64,000 nt of DNA from Streptomyces sp. SKN60 (GTDB lineage Bacteria > Actinomycetota > Actinomycetes > Streptomycetales > Streptomycetaceae). The translations under genes and the position numbers were made by a program. Of this stretch, positions 16,420-24,601 are shown in pieces (position 1 is the first letter of the stretch; the number at the start of each line of letters is the position of its first letter). Location: assembly GCF_026236535.1 (NCBI RefSeq), contig NZ_JAHTMW010000003.1:248001-312000 (forward strand). The letters are read 5' to 3'. Below the pieces are notes generated by a model. It was given only the letters and a program-made list of their open reading frames with translations, did no database searches and was not told the origin of the DNA.

Positions 16420-16992
16420 TCAGAGCAGGCCGTCCTCGCGCCGGTGGATCTGCTCCACCAGCTCCGCCGCCATCGCCTTGATCGTCTCCAGGCCGGCCCG
16501 GCCCCACGGCCGGACGTCCGTGTCGACGACGCAGATGGTGCCGAGGGCGACGCCGCTGCGGTCGATCAGCGGCGCGCCCATGTAGGAGCGGATGCCGATC
16601 TCGTCCACGACCGGGTTGCCCGCGAACCGCGGGTAGTCGCAGACGTCTTCGAGGACGAGGGCCTTGCGGCGCACCACCACGTGCGGGCAGTAGCCGTGGT
16701 CGCGGGCCATGAAGCGGCCGACGCCGCCACCGCCGGCGGCGGTCGCGCCCAGGTCGGTGCCCGAGTGGGTGCCGGCCGGGGTGTGCAGGCCCGCGAAGAA
16801 CTGCCGGTTCTCGTCGATGAAGTTGACCATCGAGTACGGGGCGCCGGTCACCTCCGCGAGCCGGTGGGCGAATTCGTCGAAGGCCGGGTCGGGCTGCTCG
16901 CCGAGCCCCAGCTCGCGCAGGCGGCGCACCCGGGCGGGGGCCTCCTGGTCGATCGGGGTGAGCAGCAGATGACCGGTCGGGTCGTAGGTCAT
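16420..16992 (-). CDS. GAF-domain protein, terminal gene of the conservon
   Basis: A 190-aa protein that is essentially one GAF domain (residues about 35-185), with FIDENRQFFAGL, GYCPHVVVRRKALVLEDV and YMGAPLIDRSGVALGTICVVD as typical GAF strands. GAF domains bind small ligands, haem or chromophores. It begins with an ATGA overlap with the GTPase gene, so it is part of the conservon operon. Many conservons carry a cytochrome P450 in this place. Here a sensor-like domain replaces it, which suggests signal input to the CvnA-D complex. Confidence 0.85.
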   Translation of the reverse strand: MTYDPTGHLLLTPIDQEAPARVRRLRELGLGEQPDPAFDEFAHRLAEVTGAPYSMVNFIDENRQFFAGLHTPAGTHSGTDLGATAAGGGGVGRFMARDHGYCPHVVVRRKALVLEDVCDYPRFAGNPVVDEIGIRSYMGAPLIDRSGVALGTICVVDTDVRPWGRAGLETIKAMAAELVEQIHRREDGLL

Positions 16993-17624
16993 GTCGTGGC
17001 TCCGTAGGTCGGCGCGGCGGCCGGGATGTTGGTGAGCAGATGCTGGACGAGGGTCAGCAGGGTGCGGATGGCGGAGCTGGAGATCCGGGCGTCGCAGAGC
17101 ACGACCGGCACCTCGGGCTTCAGGTCGAGGGCTGCCCGCACCTCGTCCGGCTCGTAGCGGTAGGAGCCGTCGAACTCGTTGACCGCGACGACGAATCCGA
17201 TGCCGCGCCGCTCGAAGAAGTCGACGGCGGAGAAGCAGTCCTCGAGCCGGCGGGTGTCGGCCAGGATGACCGCGCCGAGGGCGCCCTCGGAGAGCTCGTC
17301 CCACATGAACCAGAAGCGCTCCTGGCCGGGCGTGCCGAACAGGTAGAGCACGTTGCGCCCGTCGAGGGTGATCCGGCCGAAGTCCATGGCGACCGTGGTG
17401 GTCGTCTTGGACTCCACGCCCTCCAGGCTGTCGGTGGCCGCGCTGACCGAGGTGAGCAGCTCCTCCGTGCTGAGCGGTTCGATCTCGCTGACCGCGCCCA
17501 CGAAGGTGGTCTTGCCGACCCCGAAACCGCCCGCCACCAGGATCTTCAGGGCGGTGGGGAAGGGGTCGCTCGCGAAGCCTTCGTGACCTCGGTCGTGGCG
17601 CTCAGAGCCGTTGTCGTAGGCCAT
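16989..17624 (-). CDS. cvnD: Conservon GTPase CvnD
   Basis: A 211-aa Ras/Mgl-like GTPase. Walker A is GGFGVGKTTFVGAVS near residues 32-46; the switch region has TTTTVAMDFGRITL and LYLFGTPGQERFWFMW (G3, with Gly-Thr-Pro-Gly-Gln), and VVAVNEFDG supplies the base-recognition motif. It starts 23 nt inside the preceding DUF742 gene. In S. coelicolor Cvn9 the four proteins form a membrane-associated complex likened to G-protein-coupled signalling. The specific output of this copy is unknown. Confidence 0.92.
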   Translation of the reverse strand: MAYDNGSERHDRGHEGFASDPFPTALKILVAGGFGVGKTTFVGAVSEIEPLSTEELLTSVSAATDSLEGVESKTTTTVAMDFGRITLDGRNVLYLFGTPGQERFWFMWDELSEGALGAVILADTRRLEDCFSAVDFFERRGIGFVVAVNEFDGSYRYEPDEVRAALDLKPEVPVVLCDARISSSAIRTLLTLVQHLLTNIPAAAPTYGATT

Positions 17625-17979
17625 CGAGCACTGCCTCCAGCAAGGAACGGTCGGTTGGATTGGCGTGGAAGCGGGGCGCGCGGGCGGTGAGCGCCCCGCA
17701 GTCCACGAGATCGGAGAGGAGGACCTTGGTCACGACGGCCGGGAGCCGTAAGTGCGCCGCGATCTCCGCCACCGAGGTGGGCCCCTCGCACAGCCCGAGG
17801 GCCAGGCTGTGCTCGGGACCCATGTGGGTCTGCGGCAGGGCGCCGGTCGCCATCACCATCGAGAGCAGGTCGAGCGCGGCGGTCGGCTGGGTCCGGCCGC
17901 CGCTGACGGTGTACGGACGTATCAGCCGGCCGGCCGCGTCGTCGAGCCAGGGCCCTTCCTGGTGGGACCCGATGGTCAC
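17602..17979 (-). CDS. cvnC: Conservon DUF742 protein CvnC
   Basis: A 125-aa DUF742 protein: RLIRPYTVSGGRTQP at residues about 18-32, then a winged-helix-like part with CEGPTSVAEIAAHLRLPAVVTKVLLSDLVDCGAL. It overlaps CvnB by 4 nt and CvnD by 23 nt. The family binds partner proteins of the conservon rather than being a proven DNA-binding regulator. Confidence 0.92.
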   Translation of the reverse strand: MTIGSHQEGPWLDDAAGRLIRPYTVSGGRTQPTAALDLLSMVMATGALPQTHMGPEHSLALGLCEGPTSVAEIAAHLRLPAVVTKVLLSDLVDCGALTARAPRFHANPTDRSLLEAVLDGLRQRL

Positions 17980-18410
17980 TGGACCGCACTGCCCGCCGTA
18001 CCGGCGGCCTGTCTGGCCGGGGTGACCAGATACGGCCGCACGCTCTTGACGAGCATCGCCATCTCGTAACCGAGGACGGCGGCGTCGGCCTCGCGGCCGG
18101 CGAGCACCGCGAGACAGGTGCCGGAGCCGGCGGTGGAGACGAAGAGCAGGGTGGAGTCCAGTTCGACGACGACCTGGCGGACCTCGCCGCCGTCGCCGAA
18201 CCGGGCGCCGGCGCTGCGGCCGAGCGAGTAGAGCCCGGAGGCCAGCGCGGCCATGTGGTCGGCCGCGTCGGGGTCGAGGCCGTGCACGGACTTCACGAGG
18301 CCGTCGGAGGAGAGCAGTACGGCGTTGCGGGTGTAGGGGACCCGCTGGACCAGGCCGCTCAGCAGCCAGTCGAGATCCGAGGAATGGCCGTGCGGCACAT
18401 TGCTCGCCAT
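17976..18410 (-). CDS. cvnB: Conservon roadblock/LC7 protein CvnB
   Basis: A 144-aa roadblock/LC7 domain protein (LDWLLSGLVQRVPYTRNAVLLSSDGLV near residues 13-39). Related proteins (MglB) act as GTPase-activating partners, here for CvnD. AAGGAG is 9 nt upstream of ATG 18410, favouring it over the ATG at 18416, which sits only 3 nt from the site and directly abuts the cvnA stop. Confidence 0.9.
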   Translation of the reverse strand: MASNVPHGHSSDLDWLLSGLVQRVPYTRNAVLLSSDGLVKSVHGLDPDAADHMAALASGLYSLGRSAGARFGDGGEVRQVVVELDSTLLFVSTAGSGTCLAVLAGREADAAVLGYEMAMLVKSVRPYLVTPARQAAGTAGSAVQ

Positions 18411-18416
18411 GTACAT

Positions 18417-20357
18417 CTACTCCTTGTGCGCGTCGCCGGGGGGACGCAGCGATTCACGGGGGGCGGGCTGGGATTCGGCGAGTCCGATGCCGCGCTGGAA
18501 GGCGGCCATCAGACCCGGGTCGTGCAGGGCGGGCTCCTCGTCGGGGCGGGCCGTGGGCTCCTCGCGCAGCTGCGGTACGAGGTGTTCCTGGGCGCGCCGC
18601 TTGGGAAGGTCGGGCCTGCCCGTCGCTCCGGAGCGCGGGGCCGGGGGGACCACGGCCGCCGGAGCGGGGTGAGCGGGGCCGGCCGCCATGGGGGCGGGGG
18701 CGGCGTGGGTGGCCGGGACGGCCGGGGCGGGATGCGGAGCCGGGAGGTGGGGCTGCGCGTGCGCCGTCACGGGGACGGGCGCGGGCGCCGCGGGGGACTG
18801 CGGTGCCGGGGTCGGGGCGGGGGCGGTGAGGGCGCCGCGGTCCATGACCAGCGGGGCCGTCGGGTGGTCCCCGGGGACGCCGGCGCCGGCGTGGACCGGA
18901 GCGGGGACCGCCGCCGGGACGTGGGGCCTGGGCTGGGGCTGGACCTGGGGCTGGGGCTGCGGCTGGACCGGGGGCTGCGGCTGGCTCTGGTGCTGCGGGG
19001 CCGGGATCGGGGCCTGGGCGGACTGCGCGGCCTGGACCTGAGCGGCCTGCGCCTGCGCGACCTGGGCCTGGGCGGCCTCGCCGCGGGCCAGGCCCTCGGG
19101 GTCGGCGCCGAGCAGGCCCTGGGGCAGGACGAGCACGGCCTGGACGCCGCCGTAGATGTTGGACTGCAGACGCACGGCGATGCCGTGCCGCCGGGCGAGC
19201 GCGGAGACCACGAAGAGTCCGATGCGCCCGTCCTGGAGCAGGTGCGCCACGTTGACCTGGTCGGGGTCGGAGAGCAGCGCGTTCATCTTGTTCTGCTCGG
19301 CCACGGGCATGCCGAGGCCGCGGTCCTCGACCTCGATGGCGAGGCCGGCGGTGACGTACTGGGCGCGCATCAGCACGGTGGTGTGCGGGGCGGAGAACAG
19401 CGTGGCGTTCTCGACCAGTTCGGCGAGCAGGTGGATGACGTCGGCCACGGCGTGGCCGCGCAGGGTGCCGTCGATCGGCGGGACCAGCTTCACCCGGGGG
19501 TACTGCTCGACCTCGGCGATGGAGGAGCGCAGCACCTCGGTCATGGTGACCGGGTTCGACCACTGGCGGCGGGCGATGGCGCCGCCGAGGACGGCGAGGT
19601 TCTCGGCGTGGCGGCGGATGCGGGTGGCGAGGTGGTCGACGTGGAAGAGGCCCTTGAGCAGCTCGGGGTCCTCGACCTCGTTCTCCAGCTCGTCGAGCAG
19701 CTGGATCTCGCGGTGGACAAGGGACTGGAGGCGTCGGGCGAGGTTCACGAAGACCTCGACCTTCTGCTCGTTGCCGACGCTGCTGGAGAGCTGCGAGGCC
19801 TGCACCACGGCGGCCACGGCGGCTTCGTGAGAGCGCGTCAGTTCGTCGGAGAGGCGGTCGAACTCGTCGCCGGAGGGGGTGCCGGCGGGGAGCGCGGGCC
19901 GTGCCGCGGGGGTCTCGCCCCTGCGCAACTGTTCGACGACCGTGCGCAGTTCGCCCTGCCCGCGGAGGGCGGTCTGGCGCAGGGTGCCGGCCCGGTCGAG
20001 GATCGACTTGGCGGCCCGGTCGGCGCCGATGGCGGCGGCGCTCACGGAGGCGACGGTGATGGCCGCGGCTCCGGTGAGCGCGGCCCACAGGCCGGGTCCG
20101 GCCTCGGCGCCGGTGGTGCGGATGGTGAACAGCTCGGCCGCGGCGCCGCCGAGGGCGACGGCGACCGCCGGAAGCACGGACGTACGCAGGAGTTGGGAGC
20201 GTATGCGTGCCTCGGTCGGGAGCGGCGCGGGGGACGGCGCCGGGGTCGGATCGGGGCCGGCGCCGGTCGGCCCGGCGGGCGTGCGGGCGCCTGACCGGCC
20301 GTGCCGCCCGCCCTCGCGGCGTTCGGAACGCGCGGCGGGTGCGCGAAGTTGAGACAT
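18417..20357 (-). CDS. cvnA: Conservon sensor-kinase-like ATPase CvnA
   Basis: A 646-aa protein starting at ATG 20357, 5 nt after AAGGA. It has a cytoplasmic basic N-terminus, two membrane helices near residues 60-110, a coiled region, a dimerisation part with VHREIQLLDELENEVEDPE and FHVDHLATR, and a HATPase (N-box LLAELVENATLFSAP, G1 VEDRGLGMP). Residues about 400-590 are a Gln/Pro/Ala-rich low-complexity linker with QPQP and VQAQ repeats, long even for this family. Known CvnA proteins resemble histidine kinases but autophosphorylation is not established; the candidate His lies in FHVDH. Confidence 0.9.
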   Translation of the reverse strand: MSQLRAPAARSERREGGRHGRSGARTPAGPTGAGPDPTPAPSPAPLPTEARIRSQLLRTSVLPAVAVALGGAAAELFTIRTTGAEAGPGLWAALTGAAAITVASVSAAAIGADRAAKSILDRAGTLRQTALRGQGELRTVVEQLRRGETPAARPALPAGTPSGDEFDRLSDELTRSHEAAVAAVVQASQLSSSVGNEQKVEVFVNLARRLQSLVHREIQLLDELENEVEDPELLKGLFHVDHLATRIRRHAENLAVLGGAIARRQWSNPVTMTEVLRSSIAEVEQYPRVKLVPPIDGTLRGHAVADVIHLLAELVENATLFSAPHTTVLMRAQYVTAGLAIEVEDRGLGMPVAEQNKMNALLSDPDQVNVAHLLQDGRIGLFVVSALARRHGIAVRLQSNIYGGVQAVLVLPQGLLGADPEGLARGEAAQAQVAQAQAAQVQAAQSAQAPIPAPQHQSQPQPPVQPQPQPQVQPQPRPHVPAAVPAPVHAGAGVPGDHPTAPLVMDRGALTAPAPTPAPQSPAAPAPVPVTAHAQPHLPAPHPAPAVPATHAAPAPMAAGPAHPAPAAVVPPAPRSGATGRPDLPKRRAQEHLVPQLREEPTARPDEEPALHDPGLMAAFQRGIGLAESQPAPRESLRPPGDAHKE

Positions 20358-20888
20358 GAGTGTCCTTGGTACGTGCCCAGGAATCGGCGTGCGACGGGGG
20401 TGCACTACGGGGGAGGTGTGACGTGAGTGAGTTGAGCCTACCGATGATCACCAAGCAGCCACGATAGTCGTCAACCGTTCACGTGCGGTGCGCAGTTGGC
20501 AAACTTACCCGTAGACCGCCCCGCTCTGGTATCGCCCCCGCACCATCGGCCGGGAATGATTGGCCGAAACTCGCCGTTCGAGGCTCCGCGAAAACGGACC
20601 GGAACCGGACCGGAAGCAGACCCGGGGTCACGCGGGGCCGCCCCTGCGCCCGCCCCGGAGGCCCGGGGAGGCCCCAGGAACCGCCGCCCTCCCCGTACCG
20701 TCCACCGGACCGGAATCCGCCATGTGAGCGCGCGACCCCTCTGCGTGACCACCCCGGAGCGCACCCCTCCCGGCCGGTTCTCGCCGCCGCCGGGCACGGA
20801 CCGGGCCGGACGGGCCCGGTCCGTATTCGCTATCGCATCCTTCGCTTTCTACGCGATCTTCGCGTCCCGCCCCACGGGCGCGGCCGGG
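20358..20888. other. 530-nt gap upstream of cvnA
   Basis: No gene is supported. It should contain the conservon promoter. A TTGACG hexamer (minus strand, 20469-20474) and a TAGGCT hexamer (20435-20440) are present but 28 nt apart, so they do not form one promoter. A small inverted repeat TCGGCC/GGCCGA lies at 20546-20567. The remainder is GC-rich without clear structure. Confidence 0.4.
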
Positions 20889-22091
20889 TCAGCGCTCGGC
20901 CGCGAGGTCCAGTTCTCCGCTGCGGCCCTCGGCGGCCGGGGTCTGCGGGGCGGATCCGCGGCTCCAGTGGCGGGGCAGCGGGTGGGCGATGCCGCCCCAC
21001 CAGCGGTCGGAGGGCACCTTGCCGGACGGCTCGAAGGGCTGGCCCGGGCGGGGCAGGGCGATGCTCTGACCCGCCTCCTCCGCGGCGTCCTTGGTCCACT
21101 CCCCCGGCTCGGCCCACGGGTGCGGGGCCAGGTTGAAAGTGCCCCAGTGGATGGGCAGCAGCACGCCGTGCGGGCTGCCGCCCTGGAGGTCGAGGTGGGC
21201 CCGCAGGCCCTCGGCCGGGGTCATGTGGATGTCGGGCCAGTACTCGGAGTAGGCACCGATCTGGATCATGGTGGCGTCGAAGGGGCCGTGGGCGGCGCCG
21301 ATCTCCTGGAAGCCGGAGAAGTAGCCGGTGTCGCCGCTGTGGTAGATCCGGTGCTCCGGGCCCTCGGCGACCCAGGAGGCCCACAGGGTGTGCTGCTGGT
21401 TGCGCAGGCCGCGGCCGCAGAAGTGGCGGGCCGGGGTGGCGGTCAGCCGCAGGTCGCCGACCTCGGTCGACTCGTTCCAGTCCAGCTCGCGCAGCCGGGA
21501 GGGGCGCACGCCCCAGTGCTCCAGGTGGGCGCCGACGCCGAGCGGCGCCGCGAAGAGGGTGTCGGTGGTCGCCAGGGCCTTGATCGTCGGCAGGTCGAGG
21601 TGGTCGTAGTGGTCGTGGGAGATCACCACGACGTCGACCGGGCCGAGCGCGGCCAGCGGCGCGGGCACGGGGTGCAGCCGCTTGGGTCCGACGAAGGCGA
21701 AGGGCGAGCAGCGCTCGCCCCAGACCGGGTCGAAGAGCACCCGGCGCCCGTCGATCTCGGCGAGGACGCTGGAGTGGCCCATCCAGGTGAGCCGGAGCCC
21801 GCTCGCCGGCGGCTTGGCCAGGTCGGCGACGGTGGTCGGGTGCACGGGGATGTGGCCGGTGGGGGCCCGGCGCGCCCGCGCCTCCTTCTCGAAGTAGACC
21901 TTGGCGAACTCGATCGTCGAGCCGGACGGCCGGTGCCGGGCCTGCTCCGGGTTCTGGAAGACCCCGTCGGCGAAGTTCGGGGAGCGGCGGATGCGCTCCA
22001 GCCGCTCTCCGCTCGGATCGGCGCCGAAGGCCGCGGGGCGCAGCGCGCGCAGCCGTGCCCGCAGCGAGGGGTCGGAGCCAGTGCCGGTCAC
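20889..22091 (-). CDS. MBL-fold hydrolase (NAPE-PLD-like)
   Basis: A 400-aa metallo-beta-lactamase-fold protein. VISHDHYDHLD carries the HxHxDH dinuclear metal site; later ligands are ARHFCGRG, YHSGDTGYF and LPIHWGTFNL. The arrangement, with the conserved GERCSPF-x-G-x-KR segment, resembles bacterial N-acyl-phosphatidylethanolamine phospholipase D-type and UlaG-like hydrolases. GTG start at 22091 is preceded by AGGAGG with 4-nt spacing; the ATG at 22121 has no ribosome site. No signal peptide. The physiological substrate is unknown. Confidence 0.85.
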   Translation of the reverse strand: MTGTGSDPSLRARLRALRPAAFGADPSGERLERIRRSPNFADGVFQNPEQARHRPSGSTIEFAKVYFEKEARARRAPTGHIPVHPTTVADLAKPPASGLRLTWMGHSSVLAEIDGRRVLFDPVWGERCSPFAFVGPKRLHPVPAPLAALGPVDVVVISHDHYDHLDLPTIKALATTDTLFAAPLGVGAHLEHWGVRPSRLRELDWNESTEVGDLRLTATPARHFCGRGLRNQQHTLWASWVAEGPEHRIYHSGDTGYFSGFQEIGAAHGPFDATMIQIGAYSEYWPDIHMTPAEGLRAHLDLQGGSPHGVLLPIHWGTFNLAPHPWAEPGEWTKDAAEEAGQSIALPRPGQPFEPSGKVPSDRWWGGIAHPLPRHWSRGSAPQTPAAEGRSGELDLAAER

Positions 22092-22263
22092 AGGGCCTCC
22101 TGAGGTCGGTGGTCCCTTCATTATGGGCGGCCCGCCGGGTCCGGCGCCGTGGCGATCTTGTCTTTGTCCGGGGGCGGCGCCGTGGGAGCGCCGTGGGAGC
22201 GCCGTGGCGGGCGTACGCCAGGGGTACGGCGTCCGCCTCCGCGCCCCGCCCCTCACCCCGCCC

Positions 22264-22291
22264 GGTCCGGGTCCGGGTCCGGGTCCGGGTC
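22264..22291. repeat. Hexanucleotide tandem repeat (GGTCCG)n
   Basis: Four full units plus a partial one, 4 nt beyond the stop of the SIMPL-domain gene. Probably a slippage product. Confidence 0.7.
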
Positions 22292-22294
22292 GGC

Positions 22295-23101
22295 CTAGAT
22301 CAACTCGTACACCGCCGTCACCGTCACGTGCTCCTCGATCTCGCCGGGTGCGAGCGGCACGGCCTCGCCGCCGTCGGCCGCGGCGCCGGGGACGGCGGCG
22401 GGGCCGGGGCGGACGCTCTCGCCCTCGGTGAGCGAGACCAGCCGGCCGAGCCGGTGGCCGCTGAGCCTGGCGTGCTGGGCGGCCTTGTCGTGGGCGTCAC
22501 GGTAGGCGGCCTCGCGGGCGGTGGCGCGCAGCGCGGTGGGGTCGGACACGTCGAAGACGACGCCGTTGATCCGGCCCGCGTCGCCGGTGGCGTCGTTGAC
22601 GGCGCCGATGACCTGGCCGGCCCGGTCGATGTCGCGGACCTTCACGGCGAAGGTCTGCCCGGCCTGGTAGCCGGTGACCTTGCTCTCGCCCTCGGTGCTC
22701 TGGGCGTAGACGGGCGAGAGGGACAGGCTCTCGGTGCGGATGTCGCGGTCGGCGACGCCCTGTGCGTGCAGCGCGTCGACCAGCGCCTTCGCCGCCGCGT
22801 TCTGGGCGGCCAGGGCCTCCTTCGCGGTCTTGCGGGTGGCCTCGACGCCGACCGAGAGCACGGCCAGGTCGGGCGCGGCGGCGGCCCGGCCGCTGCCGCT
22901 GACGGTCACGGTGGCCGGTACGGGTGCCCGTACGGCCGCCGCCGGGGCCGCGGCGCCCGGCGCGGCGGCCTTCGCGAGGGCGGCGCTCGCGGGGGCGGCG
23001 GCACCGAGCAGCACCCCGCCGAGAGCGGCGCCGACGGCGAGGGTGCGGAACGGTCCGGCGAGTCGGGCGCCGGGCAGATCGCGGGGATGACGGGGTGTCA
23101 T
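22295..23101 (-). CDS. Secreted SIMPL-domain (DUF541) protein
   Basis: A 268-aa protein with an N-terminal signal peptide (hydrophobic segment ending APASA-ALA near residue 41), an Ala-rich linker, then a SIMPL domain: VTVSGSGRAAAAPDLAVLSVGVEATRKTA, TESLSLSPVY, GYQAGQTFAVKVRDID and the C-terminal VTVTAVYEL. SIMPL proteins are periplasmic or exported oligomers of unclear role, sometimes linked to oxidative stress or immune signalling. It is transcribed with, or just after, the GH43-like gene (134 nt gap). Confidence 0.88.
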   Translation of the reverse strand: MTPRHPRDLPGARLAGPFRTLAVGAALGGVLLGAAAPASAALAKAAAPGAAAPAAAVRAPVPATVTVSGSGRAAAAPDLAVLSVGVEATRKTAKEALAAQNAAAKALVDALHAQGVADRDIRTESLSLSPVYAQSTEGESKVTGYQAGQTFAVKVRDIDRAGQVIGAVNDATGDAGRINGVVFDVSDPTALRATAREAAYRDAHDKAAQHARLSGHRLGRLVSLTEGESVRPGPAAVPGAAADGGEAVPLAPGEIEEHVTVTAVYELI

Positions 23102-23235
23102 GGGCGGTCCCTTCGGGGGTGGTTGCCGGTGCTCCGGCCGCGCACATCCCACCAGCCGCCGCCCGCCCGGCCCCGCCGCCACGACCGTACGGCGCCGTCC
23201 TTCACCTCTCCGTACCAGGGGGCGGGCCGGCCGGC

Positions 23236-24366
23236 TCAGCAGTTGAGCGAGAGCGGCGGCCGCCACAGGAGTCCGTCGCCGGCCGTGCCCGGAGTGGGCG
23301 TGTAGGAGAGCGGTACGAGATGGGTGGCGGCGGCGGCCTCGTTGCGGGTGCCGAGCCACAGGTCGATGATCTGCCAGGGCTGCCCGTCGAGGACGGAGAC
23401 GGTGCGCGGGGCACCGCCGCAGCTGTTGCCGTTGAAGACGCGGCGGCCGTACACGGGCGCGCTCCAGCCGAGGTTCTCCGGCGCGGCCCAGCCGGAGTAG
23501 AGCGAGGGCGCGGTGGCGTAGCCGATGGGCGTGCCGGTGCAGTAGCCGCAGGCGGGGTCGGCGTAGGTGAGGACGTAACGCCGCTGCACCGGGTCCCACC
23601 AGCCGCCGGGGCCCTCGACCTTCTTGAGCCCGGCGACCTTGCGGACGCCGACGCCCGTGCCGCCGGTCCCCCGGCTGTCGAGCTGCTCGATGTTGAGCTG
23701 TGCGGTGCCGGGGAGGGTGCAGACCATGGCCGGGGGCTCGCCGGGGGTGCCGGACTCGATGATGCCGAAGTCGCCGTTGCCGGCGCAGATCGTCAGGTCG
23801 GGCTTGCGGTACGAGCCTTCGGCGGCGGGTCCGGTGCCGGGTCCGCAGGGTCCGGCGGCGGAGGCGCACTCCATGGTGTTGTAGGCGTTGGCCTGGCTGA
23901 GGGTGTAGTGGCGGGGGCTGTTGAACCAGAGGACGAAGCCGCCGTCGTCGAGGCCCCAGCCGGAGCGGCGGATCATCCGGGGGTTGAAGCAGCCCTGTCC
24001 GGTGGCTCCGCAGGTGTCCTGCCAGGAGCCGTCGGTCCACGGGTCGGCGGCGGTGGGGTCGAAGAGCGGCCGCGGCGCGGTCCACGGGCCCTGCGGGGTG
24101 GGCGCGGTGGAGACCCCGAAGCCGCACCAGGGGGTGGGCTTGACATACCACTCGAAGCCGCAGCCGTACATCGAGCCGTACAGGTAGTAGACGTCGTCGA
24201 ACTTGGCGATCTGGGCGTCGTGGAGGTCGAGTCCCCGGATGGTGAAGGCGGCCGGGAGGGGGAGGCGGGTGCCGCCTCCCTTGCCCGTGTCGGCGGCGGC
24301 CGGGATCGCGGTGCAGAGCGCGGCGGCGGCGAACAGCAGGGCCGTGAGAATACGTCGGACGGACAC
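23236..24366 (-). CDS. Secreted GH43-like five-bladed propeller glycosidase
   Basis: A 376-aa protein. It has a signal peptide (residues 1-25, cleavage after AAA), then a propeller that begins HDAQIAKFDDVYYLYG, the usual first Asp blade of GH43/GH62-like enzymes. Twelve or more cysteines in the mature part suggest disulfides. A second acid is likely in the DPW or NPRM region, but I cannot fix the full catalytic triad. GTG start with no ribosome site and an inverted repeat directly upstream, so a leaderless mRNA is likely. Probably degrades plant or fungal polysaccharide, e.g. arabinan. Confidence 0.75.
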   Translation of the reverse strand: MSVRRILTALLFAAAALCTAIPAAADTGKGGGTRLPLPAAFTIRGLDLHDAQIAKFDDVYYLYGSMYGCGFEWYVKPTPWCGFGVSTAPTPQGPWTAPRPLFDPTAADPWTDGSWQDTCGATGQGCFNPRMIRRSGWGLDDGGFVLWFNSPRHYTLSQANAYNTMECASAAGPCGPGTGPAAEGSYRKPDLTICAGNGDFGIIESGTPGEPPAMVCTLPGTAQLNIEQLDSRGTGGTGVGVRKVAGLKKVEGPGGWWDPVQRRYVLTYADPACGYCTGTPIGYATAPSLYSGWAAPENLGWSAPVYGRRVFNGNSCGGAPRTVSVLDGQPWQIIDLWLGTRNEAAAATHLVPLSYTPTPGTAGDGLLWRPPLSLNC

Positions 24367-24369
24367 GGA

Positions 24370-24393
24370 TGATGATTATCAGACGAATCATCA
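24370..24393. promoter_or_regulatory. Perfect 8-bp inverted repeat at the GH43-like gene start
   Basis: TGATGATT-8 nt-AATCATCA, located 4 nt upstream of the GTG codon. Its A+T content contrasts with the surrounding sequence and it covers a possible -10 element (GATAAT on the minus strand), so a bound repressor would block transcription. The regulator is not encoded nearby. Confidence 0.55.
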
Positions 24394-24522
24394 CATTGGC
24401 GGTGTGACACGCACGAAACACCTACACCACGCGCGCGGGGCACACACAGGAACCCCACAGAACGCGGGCGGTGCACCGGCGTTGCGGCGGCGGCCGCGGA
24501 GCTCCCGGCCCGGGTACGGGCG

Positions 24523-24545
24523 TTGTCAGTGCCGCTTGGTAGAAC
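24523..24545 (+). promoter_or_regulatory. RecA-independent DNA-damage promoter motif (PafBC type) of the STM4015-4011 operon
   Basis: TTGTCAGTG - 8 nt - TAGAAC fits the mycobacterial RecA-NDp consensus TTGTCRGTG-N8-TAnnnT with exact spacing; only the last -10 base differs. A start near 24552 would give a leader of about 50 nt before the ATG at 24602. In mycobacteria this element is activated by PafBC after DNA damage. Whether it works here is an inference from the match. Confidence 0.7.
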
Positions 24546-24601
24546 TTCTGGCATCGGCCGATCCACGCCGTCCGGCGGCCCCTCTGGTGTCTGGAGCCTT
24601 C

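Noticed and set aside
20435..20474. TTGACG and TAGGCT hexamers as the cvnA promoter
   Set aside because: They are separated by 28 nt, too far for one sigma-70-type promoter.
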